A stretch of DNA of 64,000 nucleotides from Planctomycetota bacterium (GTDB taxonomy: Bacteria > Planctomycetota > Planctomycetia > Pirellulales > Pirellulaceae): positions 1 to 64,000 of the forward strand of contig CAUJHS010000081.1 of the NCBI GenBank assembly GCA_963204915.1. The letters run 5' to 3'. The notes beneath the pieces were generated by a model. It had not been told where the DNA came from. It made no database searches and worked only from the letters and a program-made list of their open reading frames with translations. Within the stretch, counting starts at the first letter, position 1; each line of letters starts with the position of its first letter. Positions 9,479 to 19,829 of this stretch are shown here, in pieces. Position numbers and translations under genes: made by a program.

Positions 9479-9826
9479 ATGTTAGTGAAATCGGGCGATA
9501 TGGTACGCGTCATCGCGGGTGATGACAAAGGCGTGGAAGGCAAAGTCCTTTCCGTAAACCGCGAAACTGGCAAATTAGTGGTCGAAGGTGTGAACCGCGT
9601 GTATAAGCACGTGCGGCGCAGCCAACGGAACCCCCAGGGTGGTCGTCTTTCGAAGGAAATGCCCGTCAGTATTTCCAACGTGATGTTGCTGTGCCCTCAA
9701 ACTCGCCAGCCGACGCGAGTGGGCGTGCGGTTTCTGCAAGACGGCTCGAAGGAGCGGTACGCTAAAGTTTCGGGCGCGTCGCTGGGCGTAATTGCCCCGC
9801 CTCGCAAACAGAAGGCAAAATCGTAA
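9479..9826 (+). CDS. rplX: Ribosomal protein L24 (uL24)
   Basis: A 115-residue KOW-domain protein of the large ribosomal subunit. The N-terminal VKSGDMVRVIAGDDKGVEGK is the KOW motif of L24, followed by VEGVNRVYKHVRR and a basic C-terminus (PPRKQKAKS). The gene stands alone between an IS remnant and an MFS gene instead of between rplN and rplE, where bacteria usually keep it. The ATG at 9479 is chosen because the protein then begins at the canonical L24 N-terminus. Confidence 0.93.
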   Translation: MLVKSGDMVRVIAGDDKGVEGKVLSVNRETGKLVVEGVNRVYKHVRRSQRNPQGGRLSKEMPVSISNVMLLCPQTRQPTRVGVRFLQDGSKERYAKVSGASLGVIAPPRKQKAKS

Positions 9827-10062
9827 TTGCGACGATTGGCCAAAAACGATAATTAGAGGGCATGGATTCCTGGCAACGGCGTTTGAACCTTGTTCTGACG
9901 TTCAAACGCCTAAAGCAGTGGGCACGGCGGCTTTTTCCCAGGCGACGCATGTTCAAACATCGCGTCGGCCGGATATTTCTTACGCGCTTGGGGCGTCCGG
10001 TGGAAGCGTTTCCGCTTTGCCGGCATTCTTGAAGTTGCGATACTTTCGTGGCTCTCATTTCG

Positions 10063-11469
10063 ATGGACAAGCGTCCTGGTTCTCAACTCCAACGCGACCT
10101 GTGGGCCTGCACAGCGGATGGCGGCTCCTTCAGCGTCATGGTGGGGCTGGGCGAAACCTACCTTGCCGCCTTTGTACTGGCGCTGGGCCTTGGTGAACTT
10201 GCCGCGGGATTGATCGCCGGCGCGCCCATGCTCGCCGGCGCCGTGCTGCAACTCATCGCCCCGTGGGCGGTTCAGCGTCTCGGTTCACGACGACAATGGG
10301 TCGTGGCCTGTGCGGCGGTGCAGGGCGGCAGCTTGCTGCTTGTTTCAATGATCGCCTTTACAGAGGGGCGAGGTCGCTGGTTGGTTTTTCTTGCCGCAAC
10401 GCTGTATTGGGCGGCGGGGCTGGCTACGGGACCCGCTTGGAACGTGTGGGTGACCCAAATCATCCCCGCCTATTTGCGTCCCACGTTTTTCGCGCGCCGG
10501 GCACGTATTGGCCATTTTGGCGTGATGTTCGGCTTTATCGCCGGAGGCGTCTCGCTCCAATTGGGAAATCAGGCCGGGAATCCGCTGAGTGTATTTGCCG
10601 TGCTGTTCGCCGTGGCGGGGTGTTTTCGAATCTTCAGTGCGGCCATGCTCGCGCTGCAAAGTGAACCGCTGCCGGTCCATGCTCGCGAAGCCCCCCAATT
10701 AAACGACTTGACCGCCCAGCAGGACGGTGAACCGTTTTGGCGCGTGTTGAGTTACATGCTGCTCGTGCAATTTTCTGTACACCTGGCGGCGCCGTACTTC
10801 ACGCCGTTCATGATTTCTCACCTGGAGTTATCGTACGCCGGGTATGCGTCGCTGATCGGCGTTGCGTTTATCGGCAAAATTGCGGCCATGCACTGGGCAG
10901 GCACGCTGGCCATGCGTTTAGGCCCCCGCAAACTGCTATGGATCGCGGGTTTAGCTATCTCGCCGCTCTCGGCCGGTTGGCTTCTTTCAACGCATTTCGC
11001 CTGGCTTGCGGTGCTGCAATTACTCGGCGGATGTGCTTGGGCCGCGTATGAACTCGCGATGTTGCTGGTGTTCTTTGATGCGATTCCGAGCCGCCGTCGC
11101 ACGGCCGTACTCACGCTGTATAACTTGGGCAACGCAGCAGCGATTGCCGGTGGAACTCTTGTGGGCGCCGGCATGCTCGTTTGGTTCGGCGAGTATCGAG
11201 AAGTGTATCTGGCGTTGTTTGGGTTGTCGGGTTTGGCGCGGTTCGCTTCGCTTGGCATTTTGCCAAGAGTGCCGCAGTCGGCGCCCGAGATCGCACCGGT
11301 CACGCGCACGATCTCGGTTCGTCCGGAAGGGTCGCTGGAACGGCCGGTATTGGCAGGTTCGCCTCAAAATGCTGTATCGGCCAGTAAACTGGTTGAACCA
11401 GCAACTTCGTCTGGTCCGGCTCGTGAGGACGCCCCCAGTATTTATCCTGCGATTGAAACCAGCGCGTAA
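10063..11469 (+). CDS. MFS transporter
   Basis: An integral membrane protein of about 468 residues with roughly twelve hydrophobic segments, beginning near residue 20 (SVMVGLGETYLAAFVLALGL). The loop between helices 2 and 3 has the basic character of MFS proteins (WAVQRLGSRRQW). A hydrophilic tail of about 70 residues after the last helix is unassigned. The substrate cannot be predicted. A GTG start at 10048 would add five residues; neither start has a strong ribosome-binding site. No partner genes surround it. Confidence 0.75.
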   Translation: MDKRPGSQLQRDLWACTADGGSFSVMVGLGETYLAAFVLALGLGELAAGLIAGAPMLAGAVLQLIAPWAVQRLGSRRQWVVACAAVQGGSLLLVSMIAFTEGRGRWLVFLAATLYWAAGLATGPAWNVWVTQIIPAYLRPTFFARRARIGHFGVMFGFIAGGVSLQLGNQAGNPLSVFAVLFAVAGCFRIFSAAMLALQSEPLPVHAREAPQLNDLTAQQDGEPFWRVLSYMLLVQFSVHLAAPYFTPFMISHLELSYAGYASLIGVAFIGKIAAMHWAGTLAMRLGPRKLLWIAGLAISPLSAGWLLSTHFAWLAVLQLLGGCAWAAYELAMLLVFFDAIPSRRRTAVLTLYNLGNAAAIAGGTLVGAGMLVWFGEYREVYLALFGLSGLARFASLGILPRVPQSAPEIAPVTRTISVRPEGSLERPVLAGSPQNAVSASKLVEPATSSGPAREDAPSIYPAIETSA

Positions 11470-11546
11470 GACGACCTCGGCGTCTCATGCGCGACCTTGC
11501 TAGCGCGCCGCACTACTTCCGTCGTCAACACAGCGCCTGACGGTTT

Positions 11547-12080
11547 TCAGCGGGCGCGTAGCGTTTGCCGCCAAGTTTCTAAAGCCGTCAACGCCGCGGG
11601 AGGCGCCGTGACACCCGGCTCGTTGGACTCCAACGCAAGCCGCACGGGCGTTAGGAGATCGTGCCGGCGCGGTTTTTTGGCCAATTCATGGAGCACATGA
11701 TGCGCGCCTTTGCAGAAGCCATAGGAACTGGCTCGCTTGATGAGCATATGGAGCAACGGAGCTACGGCGGCGTCTTTGAGTGCTACTAGCGCTTCGCCGG
11801 CCACCCAACGGACGTCTTCATTGTCATCGTCTAAGGCGGTAACGAGAGCCGGCGCTGTAAGTGGATCCGCAATGGTTATGAGCGCCTTGGCCGCTTCCCA
11901 CCGGACCCGTTCCCGCGGATCATACAAGCTTTCGACCAAGGCAGGCGTCGCGGCTCGTCCCATCGCGGCGAGCTTTTCTCTCGCCTCCTGGCGGTCGACG
12001 CTATCGTCATAGCCCAGGTGTTCGACGAGCAGATTGATGGTGGCGGCGTCGGCGGGAGGTTGTGTAGGAAATAGTTGCAT
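11547..12080 (-). CDS. HEAT-repeat protein
   Basis: A 177-residue soluble protein made of short alpha-helical repeats: EAREKLAAMGRAATPALVES, then RVRWEAAKALITIADPLTAP and DVRWVAGEALVALKDAAVAP. These are PBS-lyase/HEAT-like repeats that build protein-binding solenoids. No enzymatic motif is seen. The ATG at 12080 is chosen because the 18 codons before it are low-complexity. It lies about 110 bp downstream of the oxidase operon start direction, without overlap, so co-regulation is uncertain. Confidence 0.7.
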   Translation of the reverse strand: MQLFPTQPPADAATINLLVEHLGYDDSVDRQEAREKLAAMGRAATPALVESLYDPRERVRWEAAKALITIADPLTAPALVTALDDDNEDVRWVAGEALVALKDAAVAPLLHMLIKRASSYGFCKGAHHVLHELAKKPRRHDLLTPVRLALESNEPGVTAPPAALTALETWRQTLRAR

Positions 12081-12188
12081 CGCTCGATTGCTCCTTGCGA
12101 GTTCTGAGCGCTCGATGCGGTTCAGTCGATTCAATCAACTTGAGCACTCGATTGAAACGCCCGCGAGTGCATCGTTCTTCCGTTTATT

Positions 12189-12572
12189 CTACACGGAGAT
12201 GCCCGGCGCAAAAGCCTCCGGATGCAATAAGGCCAAGGCCTCGAACGCTTCCGGCGCCGCCCGCGTGACGGGGGAAGTCTCAATTTCGTCGACGGGATCG
12301 CGCGTCAGGTAGTCGGACATCATAAATGCCAGTAAGACGATCAACCCCACGAAACCCGCGGCCACGGCAAGCCGCGTCACCCAGTCGGCAAACCGCACGT
12401 TCATAAAATACACGATGATCAGCAAGGCTTTAACCGTGGCGATCAGGAGCGCGACGATAATTCCCAGGGTGTGGTTTTCAATGCCGGCGGCGATAACGGT
12501 CAGCACCAGAAGCACCAAGAGCGCCCCAAACACGATATAACAGGAACGCGACGAAGTAACGTGTGCGGCCAT
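12189..12572 (-). CDS. ctaF: Cytochrome c oxidase subunit IV (caa3 type)
   Basis: A 127-residue protein with three membrane helices (IVFGALLVLLVLTVIAAG, a second at VALLIATVKALLIIVYFM, a third at AVAAGFVGLIVLLAFMM), matching the small prokaryotic subunit IV. The C-terminal ~30 residues are hydrophilic. Position as the last gene of the oxidase cluster, two bases after the subunit III stop, supports the call. The start at 12572 is the ATG directly preceding the membrane domain. Confidence 0.82.
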   Translation of the reverse strand: MAAHVTSSRSCYIVFGALLVLLVLTVIAAGIENHTLGIIVALLIATVKALLIIVYFMNVRFADWVTRLAVAAGFVGLIVLLAFMMSDYLTRDPVDEIETSPVTRAAPEAFEALALLHPEAFAPGISV

Positions 12573-12574
12573 CG

Positions 12575-13305
12575 TTAGCGAATCAAGTACAGCAGGGGAA
12601 AGAGAAACACCCAAACAATGTCGACAAAGTGCCAATACAAACCACTCACTTCGACGGGGGTGAAATAAGTCTGCGAATACGCCCCGCGCCAGGCTTGGTA
12701 CGCCACGATTCCCAACAACACCACACCAATCACCATATGCAAGGCATGAAGGCCCGTCATGGCGAAGTACAGCGAGAAAAACAGCTCGACCCGTTTCTCT
12801 AGCGTGCGATCTGGCGAGTTATGACCGGCCTGAAAATCGCCGCCAGGAATTGCGCTCTCATTCACCGAAACGTGGTGTTCGCCGTCAACAGCGTGTTCGC
12901 CTTCCGATTCACGGTGAAATTGAAAGTGAGCCCCAGGAACATGGTTGTGCGCGAATTTATCGGCGTACTCGACCGCCTTGATTCCCAAAAATACGACTCC
13001 CATGACAATGGCGCCAACCAAAAAACCCGCGGCGGCGCGGCTACGGTTGGTCGCGGCCGCATTCACGGCTAACGCCACGAACAAGCTGCTCAGCAGCAGT
13101 ACCGCCGTGTTAATGGTTCCCATGACCACGTCCAAGCTGTGGCTGCCGGCGACAAACGCCTCGGGGAACATGTAGCGGTAGGCCGTGTACGCCGCAAATA
13201 GGCTGCCGAAGAACATGACTTCGGTGGCCAGGAAGATCCACATGCCGAGGTTGGCGGCATGGAACTGCTGTTCGGCGTCGTCAAAATGGTGCGCGACGTG
13301 GCCGG

Positions 13306-13309
<4 letters not shown>
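12575..13309 (-). CDS. ctaE: Cytochrome c oxidase subunit III
   Basis: A 244-residue membrane protein with the subunit III hallmarks: [20 protein letters not shown] near the N-terminus and the C-terminal [21 protein letters not shown] hydrophilic insert of about 50 residues (His and Glu rich, roughly 115-165) lies in the middle loop. It overlaps the subunit I gene by four bases (ATGA), indicating translational coupling. It stabilises the catalytic core in the inner membrane. Confidence 0.93.
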
Positions 13310-14936
<1,627 letters not shown>

Positions 14937-14940
<4 letters not shown>

Positions 14941-15905
14941 GGTTTTGAGTTTTCCGCTTCCGAACGCGGCGTTGCGTCGGGCGATGGTAGCGTCTTGATG
15001 TATGCGATCAATTGAAGCACATCCTCTTCGCCCAATTGACCCAGATACAGGGGCATTTCATTCTTGTAACCCGCAACGATATGCGCCGCGGGATTTAAGA
15101 TCGACTCGCGCAGGTAGCTTTCATCGGCCGTGACGGTCGTCCCATCCTGCAAAGCGACGGTCGTGCCGTAAATGCCTCCCAAAGGAGGACACCGCGCGCC
15201 AGGGTTGTTGTGGTGGCAATTGTTGCATCGAAACTGTTCGAAGAGCTGCTTACCCGCGACCTCGGGCGGTTCATCCGTCGAACCGCGGATCCAGTCCGCA
15301 AAGACGCCGGGCTCCATGACGACGATTCGCCCCCGCATGAACGAGTGCTGCGTGCCGCAATACTCGGCGCAAAACAGATGATATTCGCCTGGTTTGGTCG
15401 CTGTGAACGACATAAACGTGTGCCGGCCGGGCAATACGTCCATCTTGGCGCGAAACGCCGGGATGTAAAAACTGTGAATCACATCGTCAGAAATCATGCG
15501 CAGCCGAACCGGTTGGCCGACCGGAACGTGCAACGTGTTGATTTCCCGCTTGCCTTCTGGATGATAAATACGCCACATCCACTGTTTGCCAATCACGTCG
15601 ATGGTAATGGCGTTGGGCGGCGTTTGGCTGCCTCGTACGAAAATCACGGCGCTCCAGCCGAACATGATCATTACGATCGCAAAGGGGACGATCGCCCAAA
15701 TCAGTTCCGTCGCCCAGAATTCGTGCGGAGGAAGGATGCGATCGGCCTTTCGCGCGCGCCCGTACTTCAGGGCGAACGTCCAAATCAACACGAAGATGAG
15801 CACCGTGAAAAAGACCGTGACGCCGACCTGAAAAAAATAGAGCGCGTCGACGCTAGCGGCGATTTCGGAAGCTTGTTCAGGATGAAGGCGAAAACCGTCG
15901 TTCAT
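14937..15905 (-). CDS. ctaC: Cytochrome c oxidase subunit II with fused cytochrome c
   Basis: A 322-residue subunit II. Two N-terminal helices are followed by the cupredoxin domain with the CuA site ([13 protein letters not shown]) and then by a cytochrome c domain with a CNNCH heme motif and a later Met ligand candidate (NEMPLYLG). This fusion is the signature of caa3 oxidases, which take electrons from cytochrome c without releasing it. Overlaps ctaD by four bases and follows the SCO gene after 33 bp. Confidence 0.95.
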
Positions 15906-15938
15906 TATGGTTGAGTCGATAACGAAACGTTAGTGCGA

Positions 15939-16784
15939 CTACGCAGAACCGGGCGTCAACACGTGGGTCGCCCGGCGCTCGCGCCGCAGGTAGGTGAACA
16001 CGGCGACAGCCAGCCCCAACACCGTTGCCGCGCCCAGAATGCGGATTAAATTCATCACCGCCAACCCGTATCGGCCGGTGGTCGGATCGTAATGAAAGCA
16101 CAACAAGATCGCTTGATCCAACGGCGAACCAATCTGATGGTTCGACGCTTCCACGAGCGATAGTCGCAAGTCCCGTTCGGGGAATTCGACGCCCGTCAAG
16201 TAACGCGAGACTTTTCCCGTGGGTGTTAACACAATCAGCGTCGCCGCGTGGGCGTACTCGCCTCGGTACGCATCGAACACGTACCGAAACCCGACGGAAT
16301 CGGTCAGTTTCTTCAACTCCCGCTCTTGTCCCGTGAGAAACCGCCAGCCTTTGTCGGCTCCAGGTCGCTCGTATCGCTTCAAGGCGGTTTGCCGCGCTTT
16401 CGCCGCAAGCGGAGGGCCTTCTCGCGGGTCGAAACTAACCGTTAACACGGTAAAGTCATCGCCCACATCAAGCGGCAAGCCCTTCAGACTGCGCAACAAA
16501 CCATCCATCGTCATGTTGCACAGCATCGGACATTCGAAATACACCAGGTTGAGCAGAATCGGCTTGTCGCCGTAAAAATCCTTCAAACGGACGATTTTCC
16601 CCGACTCATCAAACAGGCGGATCTCGCCGGGAACTTGGGCGTCAAGTTTTTGATCCACGCCGACCTGCTCCACCGCTTCGCGCGCCGACAAGCCCTGTGC
16701 GACCACCGAAGCCGGCGACAAACCTCCGCAAAGCAATACGCTGCCCACCCAGGAAAGAATCAACCGAGAATTTAGCTTATTCAT
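15939..16784 (-). CDS. SCO1/SenC-family copper chaperone
   Basis: A 281-residue exported thioredoxin-fold protein that delivers copper to the CuA site of subunit II. Copper ligands are visible as CPMLC in VYFECPMLCNMTMDG and the distal His in EYAHAATLIVLTPTG. A signal peptide opens the protein (SWVGSVLLCGGLSP), and a C-terminal helix (LGAATVLGLAVAVFTYL) would anchor it in the membrane. The true start is the ATG at 16784, which overlaps the upstream gene by eight bases; the open frame continues further upstream only as a shadow. Confidence 0.9.
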   Translation of the reverse strand: MNKLNSRLILSWVGSVLLCGGLSPASVVAQGLSAREAVEQVGVDQKLDAQVPGEIRLFDESGKIVRLKDFYGDKPILLNLVYFECPMLCNMTMDGLLRSLKGLPLDVGDDFTVLTVSFDPREGPPLAAKARQTALKRYERPGADKGWRFLTGQERELKKLTDSVGFRYVFDAYRGEYAHAATLIVLTPTGKVSRYLTGVEFPERDLRLSLVEASNHQIGSPLDQAILLCFHYDPTTGRYGLAVMNLIRILGAATVLGLAVAVFTYLRRERRATHVLTPGSA

Positions 16785-17526
16785 TCGAGTCCTGTTGGTT
16801 GGCGTTGGCGACGCCGCTGCCCTCGGGGGCGTCGTCGGGATCATCGGCCGCGCCTGCGTTCGTACCCTCGGGCGCGTCGGAGGAGCGATTTTCTCCCGCG
16901 GCGCCCGTCGGCTCGCCCTCATCCGCGTTTTTTGCGGGCTCGCTCGCTTCAGGTGCGGCGGCGGAGTCATCAACTGCCGCGGACGGCGGCGAACCTGTTT
17001 CCGTGGAGGGCTTAGGCTGCGGTGCGGTTTCCTGCTCCGTCGAAGAAGCCTCAGCAGGCGGAGATTCGGTCTCCGAAGCCGGCGCCTCCTCCGGCGCGCT
17101 CTCCGAGTCGGAAGGTGCGGGCGGTTCGGCCGTCGGAAAGCCGCGTTCAAGCAAAAGTTGCATCGCACGGTCGACGGGAATCCGCGCGGTCGTCTTATCC
17201 GTCGATAACCAAGAGTATTCCTTGATTCGTCGGGCCTCGTCCGCGCGCATCGCACGCAATTCCGCGGGTTGGTCGAAATTGACCGCGGGTTGCCCCGCCC
17301 GGCGCCAGGCCGTGGGAACTCCCCCCTCGGAATCGGATGCGGGCTGCAACCTCAACCATAACCACGCTAAAAAGATGAAGGAGGCGAGGACCACGCTACC
17401 AATGACGCCACCGACGACGAACACGATTCGCGTGTTGATCGCATCAGGCTCGTGGCCGGCGGACTCGCTGGCGTGTGTGCTTGCCGCGTGCAAATCTTGG
17501 GGGGAAGCCGAATGATGTTCGCTCAT
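16777..17526 (-). CDS. Membrane protein of the act–cta operon, unknown role
   Basis: A 249-residue protein with a short cytoplasmic N-terminus, one membrane helix at about 33-57 (IVFVVGGVIGSVVLASFIFL), a conserved-looking block around RADEARRIKEYSWL and IPVDRAMQLLLERG, and a 120-residue Pro/Glu/Ala/Ser-rich tail of low complexity. The gene overlaps actF by four bases and the SCO gene by eight, so it belongs to the same transcript. Similar short proteins with an IP(I/V)xRAMxL block occur near oxidase operons, from memory. A role in assembly or linkage of the two complexes is inference. Confidence 0.65.
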   Translation of the reverse strand: MSEHHSASPQDLHAASTHASESAGHEPDAINTRIVFVVGGVIGSVVLASFIFLAWLWLRLQPASDSEGGVPTAWRRAGQPAVNFDQPAELRAMRADEARRIKEYSWLSTDKTTARIPVDRAMQLLLERGFPTAEPPAPSDSESAPEEAPASETESPPAEASSTEQETAPQPKPSTETGSPPSAAVDDSAAAPEASEPAKNADEGEPTGAAGENRSSDAPEGTNAGAADDPDDAPEGSGVANANQQDSNE

Positions 17527-18692
17527 GCGACGGCTCCTTTCCGTTTAGCGCTGCGCTTGGCGTGGTGACGGCCGGCTTCGGGCAGCGGCTTCAGGCTCCA
17601 GCAATACACGCCGACCCAAATCGCGCCGATTCCCGCGAGCGCGAGAAAGTCTAACAGGAAACCGGTCCAACCATGATTTTCAAAGGCCGGGACGATAATC
17701 CAAAACAAATCAATCGAGCGCATCACAAGCAGACCGAGCGCCACCAGCATCAGCGTTTTCGGATTCCGCTTCAGATCGCGCGAAAGCAGCAGCAAGAATG
17801 GCGCGGCAAAGTGAAACAGGGCGATGGCGATGGCGACCCACTGCCAACCATGAACGCTGCGCCGCAGATACCACACGTTTTCTTCCGGCAGGTTGCCCGA
17901 CCAAATGATAATGAACTGGGAGAAGGAAAAATAAGTCCACACCATGACGAAGGCGAGCAACAGGTTGCCCAAGTCATTGGTCACGTCGGCCGAGCGACGG
18001 TCGTGCGGCAACAACGGCGGGCTGAGCGCGCCCACAGACACGATGCTCAGCGCCATCGCGGAGACGGCGCCGCCAGCCAAAAACAGACCACCGTAGATCG
18101 TAGAGAACCAATGCGGCTCCAGAGACATGCCCCAGTCAATCGAGGCGAAGCTGATGCCCAAGATCACCATCGACAACGCCAAGGCGCTAGCCCGCCGCGC
18201 GCCGCGTCGAGCGATGGCGGCCGCACCAAACCAGATCACAAAGTAAACGACCGCCCGCACCAGAAAGAACGGGATGTTCAAGTAGTGATTCACCTTGTCG
18301 GCCAAGATCGGATCGTCCTGCGCCAACGCGGGGTCGAACCGTTCAAAATGCGCCCATTCAAAGATTTGCGGTAAGCCAAGCGTCAGGGGCAAAAACATGA
18401 CCGCCAACACTGCCAAAGTGGCGATGCCGCCGTAGAGAAACGGACGGATCGCGCTGCCCCAGGCGCCGCCGGTCAAATTGTGCAAGAGCGCCAGCGCCAG
18501 GCACCCCATGGTGGCGGTCCACCAGTACAAGTACCCGTACAAGTAGGCTTGAAAGACGCGCTGGGGAGCAAACAACGCCAGGATGAGGCACAACCCCAAC
18601 AGCGCGGCGCCAACCACGAACGCAATTGCCGCCGCGCGCCGCGCGGGCGGTCGCCAGTTCTCGATTGCAGGGCTGTGCGCGGCGGTGGTCAT
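17523..18692 (-). CDS. actF: Alternative complex III subunit ActF
   Basis: A 389-residue integral membrane protein with about ten helices, NrfD-like in kind, the usual ActF of quinol:cytochrome c oxidoreductase. Recognisable stretches include ALFAPQRVFQAYLYGYLYWW and the block FSFSQFIIIWSGNLPEENVW. The basic C-terminus follows CWSLKPLPEAGRHH. The ATG at 18692 overlaps the actE stop by four bases; the frame runs 36 codons further but without membrane protein character. Confidence 0.9.
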   Translation of the reverse strand: MTTAAHSPAIENWRPPARRAAAIAFVVGAALLGLCLILALFAPQRVFQAYLYGYLYWWTATMGCLALALLHNLTGGAWGSAIRPFLYGGIATLAVLAVMFLPLTLGLPQIFEWAHFERFDPALAQDDPILADKVNHYLNIPFFLVRAVVYFVIWFGAAAIARRGARRASALALSMVILGISFASIDWGMSLEPHWFSTIYGGLFLAGGAVSAMALSIVSVGALSPPLLPHDRRSADVTNDLGNLLLAFVMVWTYFSFSQFIIIWSGNLPEENVWYLRRSVHGWQWVAIAIALFHFAAPFLLLLSRDLKRNPKTLMLVALGLLVMRSIDLFWIIVPAFENHGWTGFLLDFLALAGIGAIWVGVYCWSLKPLPEAGRHHAKRSAKRKGAVA

Positions 18693-19303
18693 TGTGTCGC
18701 ACGTGGGGAGTTGAGTTGTTGCAAATCTTCCGGAGAAAGCATGTCGGCCGACGCATTCTGGCTCAATTGCAGCACACGAATGTATGCGGCCACCGCCCAC
18801 CGGTCATCGGGCGGCAACTGGGCCGAATAGTCGTACATCCGGCCGAAACCGTGCGTGATCACGTCAAAAAAATGTCCCACGGGAACTTCGCGCAAACGAT
18901 CAATATGAAACGACGGCGGAGCGGGAAAACCTTTGCGAACCACCATGCCTTGCCCCGATCCCGTTTGATCGTGACAGGGCGTGCAGTAGATCTGATACCG
19001 TTCGCGCCCGCGCTCCAGCAGCGCTTGCTCCACCGGGAAGGGAAACGTATCGGCCAGTTGTCCGTTTACACGGCCCCGATAGCGATGCTCGTCAATTCGC
19101 AACATACCACGAGCAACCGTGCCCGCAGGCGGGACGCGCATGGCGGAACCGTCGGCGAAGAAGTTGCTGCGTTCCAGCACCTCATACCGCGGTTGATCGG
19201 CCATGTCTTTGTTGCAACCCGCCGATGCCAAAAGCGCCGCGGCCAGCAAAACCCAGCCTGTGAGAATTCTACGAGAGTGCACGTCGTTACGTTTGCGGGA
19301 CAT
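18689..19303 (-). CDS. actE: Alternative complex III monoheme cytochrome c subunit ActE
   Basis: A 204-residue exported cytochrome c lipoprotein. A lipobox (LLASAGC) ends the signal peptide, placing it on the outer face of the membrane. One heme motif, CTPCH, lies in RYQIYCTPCHDQTGSG, and the later blocks PPSFHIDRLR and ITHGFGRMYDYSAQLPPDDR with WAVAAYIRVLQ are the ActE pattern. It probably passes electrons from the ActA/ActB iron-sulfur and heme chain to the oxidase. It overlaps actD by 17 bases and actF by four. Confidence 0.92.
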   Translation of the reverse strand: MSRKRNDVHSRRILTGWVLLAAALLASAGCNKDMADQPRYEVLERSNFFADGSAMRVPPAGTVARGMLRIDEHRYRGRVNGQLADTFPFPVEQALLERGRERYQIYCTPCHDQTGSGQGMVVRKGFPAPPSFHIDRLREVPVGHFFDVITHGFGRMYDYSAQLPPDDRWAVAAYIRVLQLSQNASADMLSPEDLQQLNSPRATQ

Positions 19304-19829
19304 CGATGACCTCCCGCGGATGAAGATCCTGTAAAAACTGTCGTACGGCGACGGGGTCAAACTTGGGGTCCGTGGCGCGGATGAATAAGAAGAATCCATC
19401 GCGCGAAGCCCGTTCGAACTGCGGCACCGCAAACAACGGATGATGCGGCGTAGGCAGTCCATTCAAGGCGAGCATGCCAAGCACCCCCGCCAGCGACGCC
19501 CCCAGCACCGTGGTTTCAAACGTCACAGGGATAAACGCCGGCCAACTGTGAAGCGGCCGACCTCCCACGTTCCAAGGGTTCTCGATAACCGAAACCCAAT
19601 ACTGCAAGCTGTAACCTGCCAGACCGCCCAAGATGCCGCCCAGGAGAATCACCAGCGGCATGGCGGTGCGCTTCATGCCAAGCGCCTCGGCCAGTCCATG
19701 CACGGGGAACGGCGCGTAGGCGTCGGTCTTGCGGTAGCCGGCATCGCGCGTGCGGCCGGCCGCTTCGACCAGACGATCGACATCGTCAAATTCGGCCAAC
19801 ATGCCGTAAAGTGGGGACGTGGCGTTCAT
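19287..19829 (-). CDS. actD: Alternative complex III subunit ActD (DUF3341)
   Basis: A 180-residue membrane subunit with the DUF3341 layout: YGMLAEFDDVDRLVEAA at the N-terminus, two helices (LVILLGGILGGLAGYSLQYW and TTVLGASLAGVLGMLALNGL) and a short C-terminal domain ending DLHPREVIDV. The start overlaps the actC stop by four bases. It is a structural part of the quinol oxidoreductase, not known to carry cofactors. Confidence 0.93.
   Translation of the reverse strand: MNATSPLYGMLAEFDDVDRLVEAAGRTRDAGYRKTDAYAPFPVHGLAEALGMKRTAMPLVILLGGILGGLAGYSLQYWVSVIENPWNVGGRPLHSWPAFIPVTFETTVLGASLAGVLGMLALNGLPTPHHPLFAVPQFERASRDGFFLFIRATDPKFDPVAVRQFLQDLHPREVIDVPQT

Noticed and set aside
9160-9522. A 120-codon plus-strand frame before rplX
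   Set aside because: It overlaps the start of rplX in another frame, has no motif and irregular composition.
16785-17255. N-terminal extension of the SCO gene by 157 codons
   Set aside because: This part is the Arg/Pro-rich shadow frame of the overlapping membrane protein gene at 16777-17526; SCO begins at 16784.
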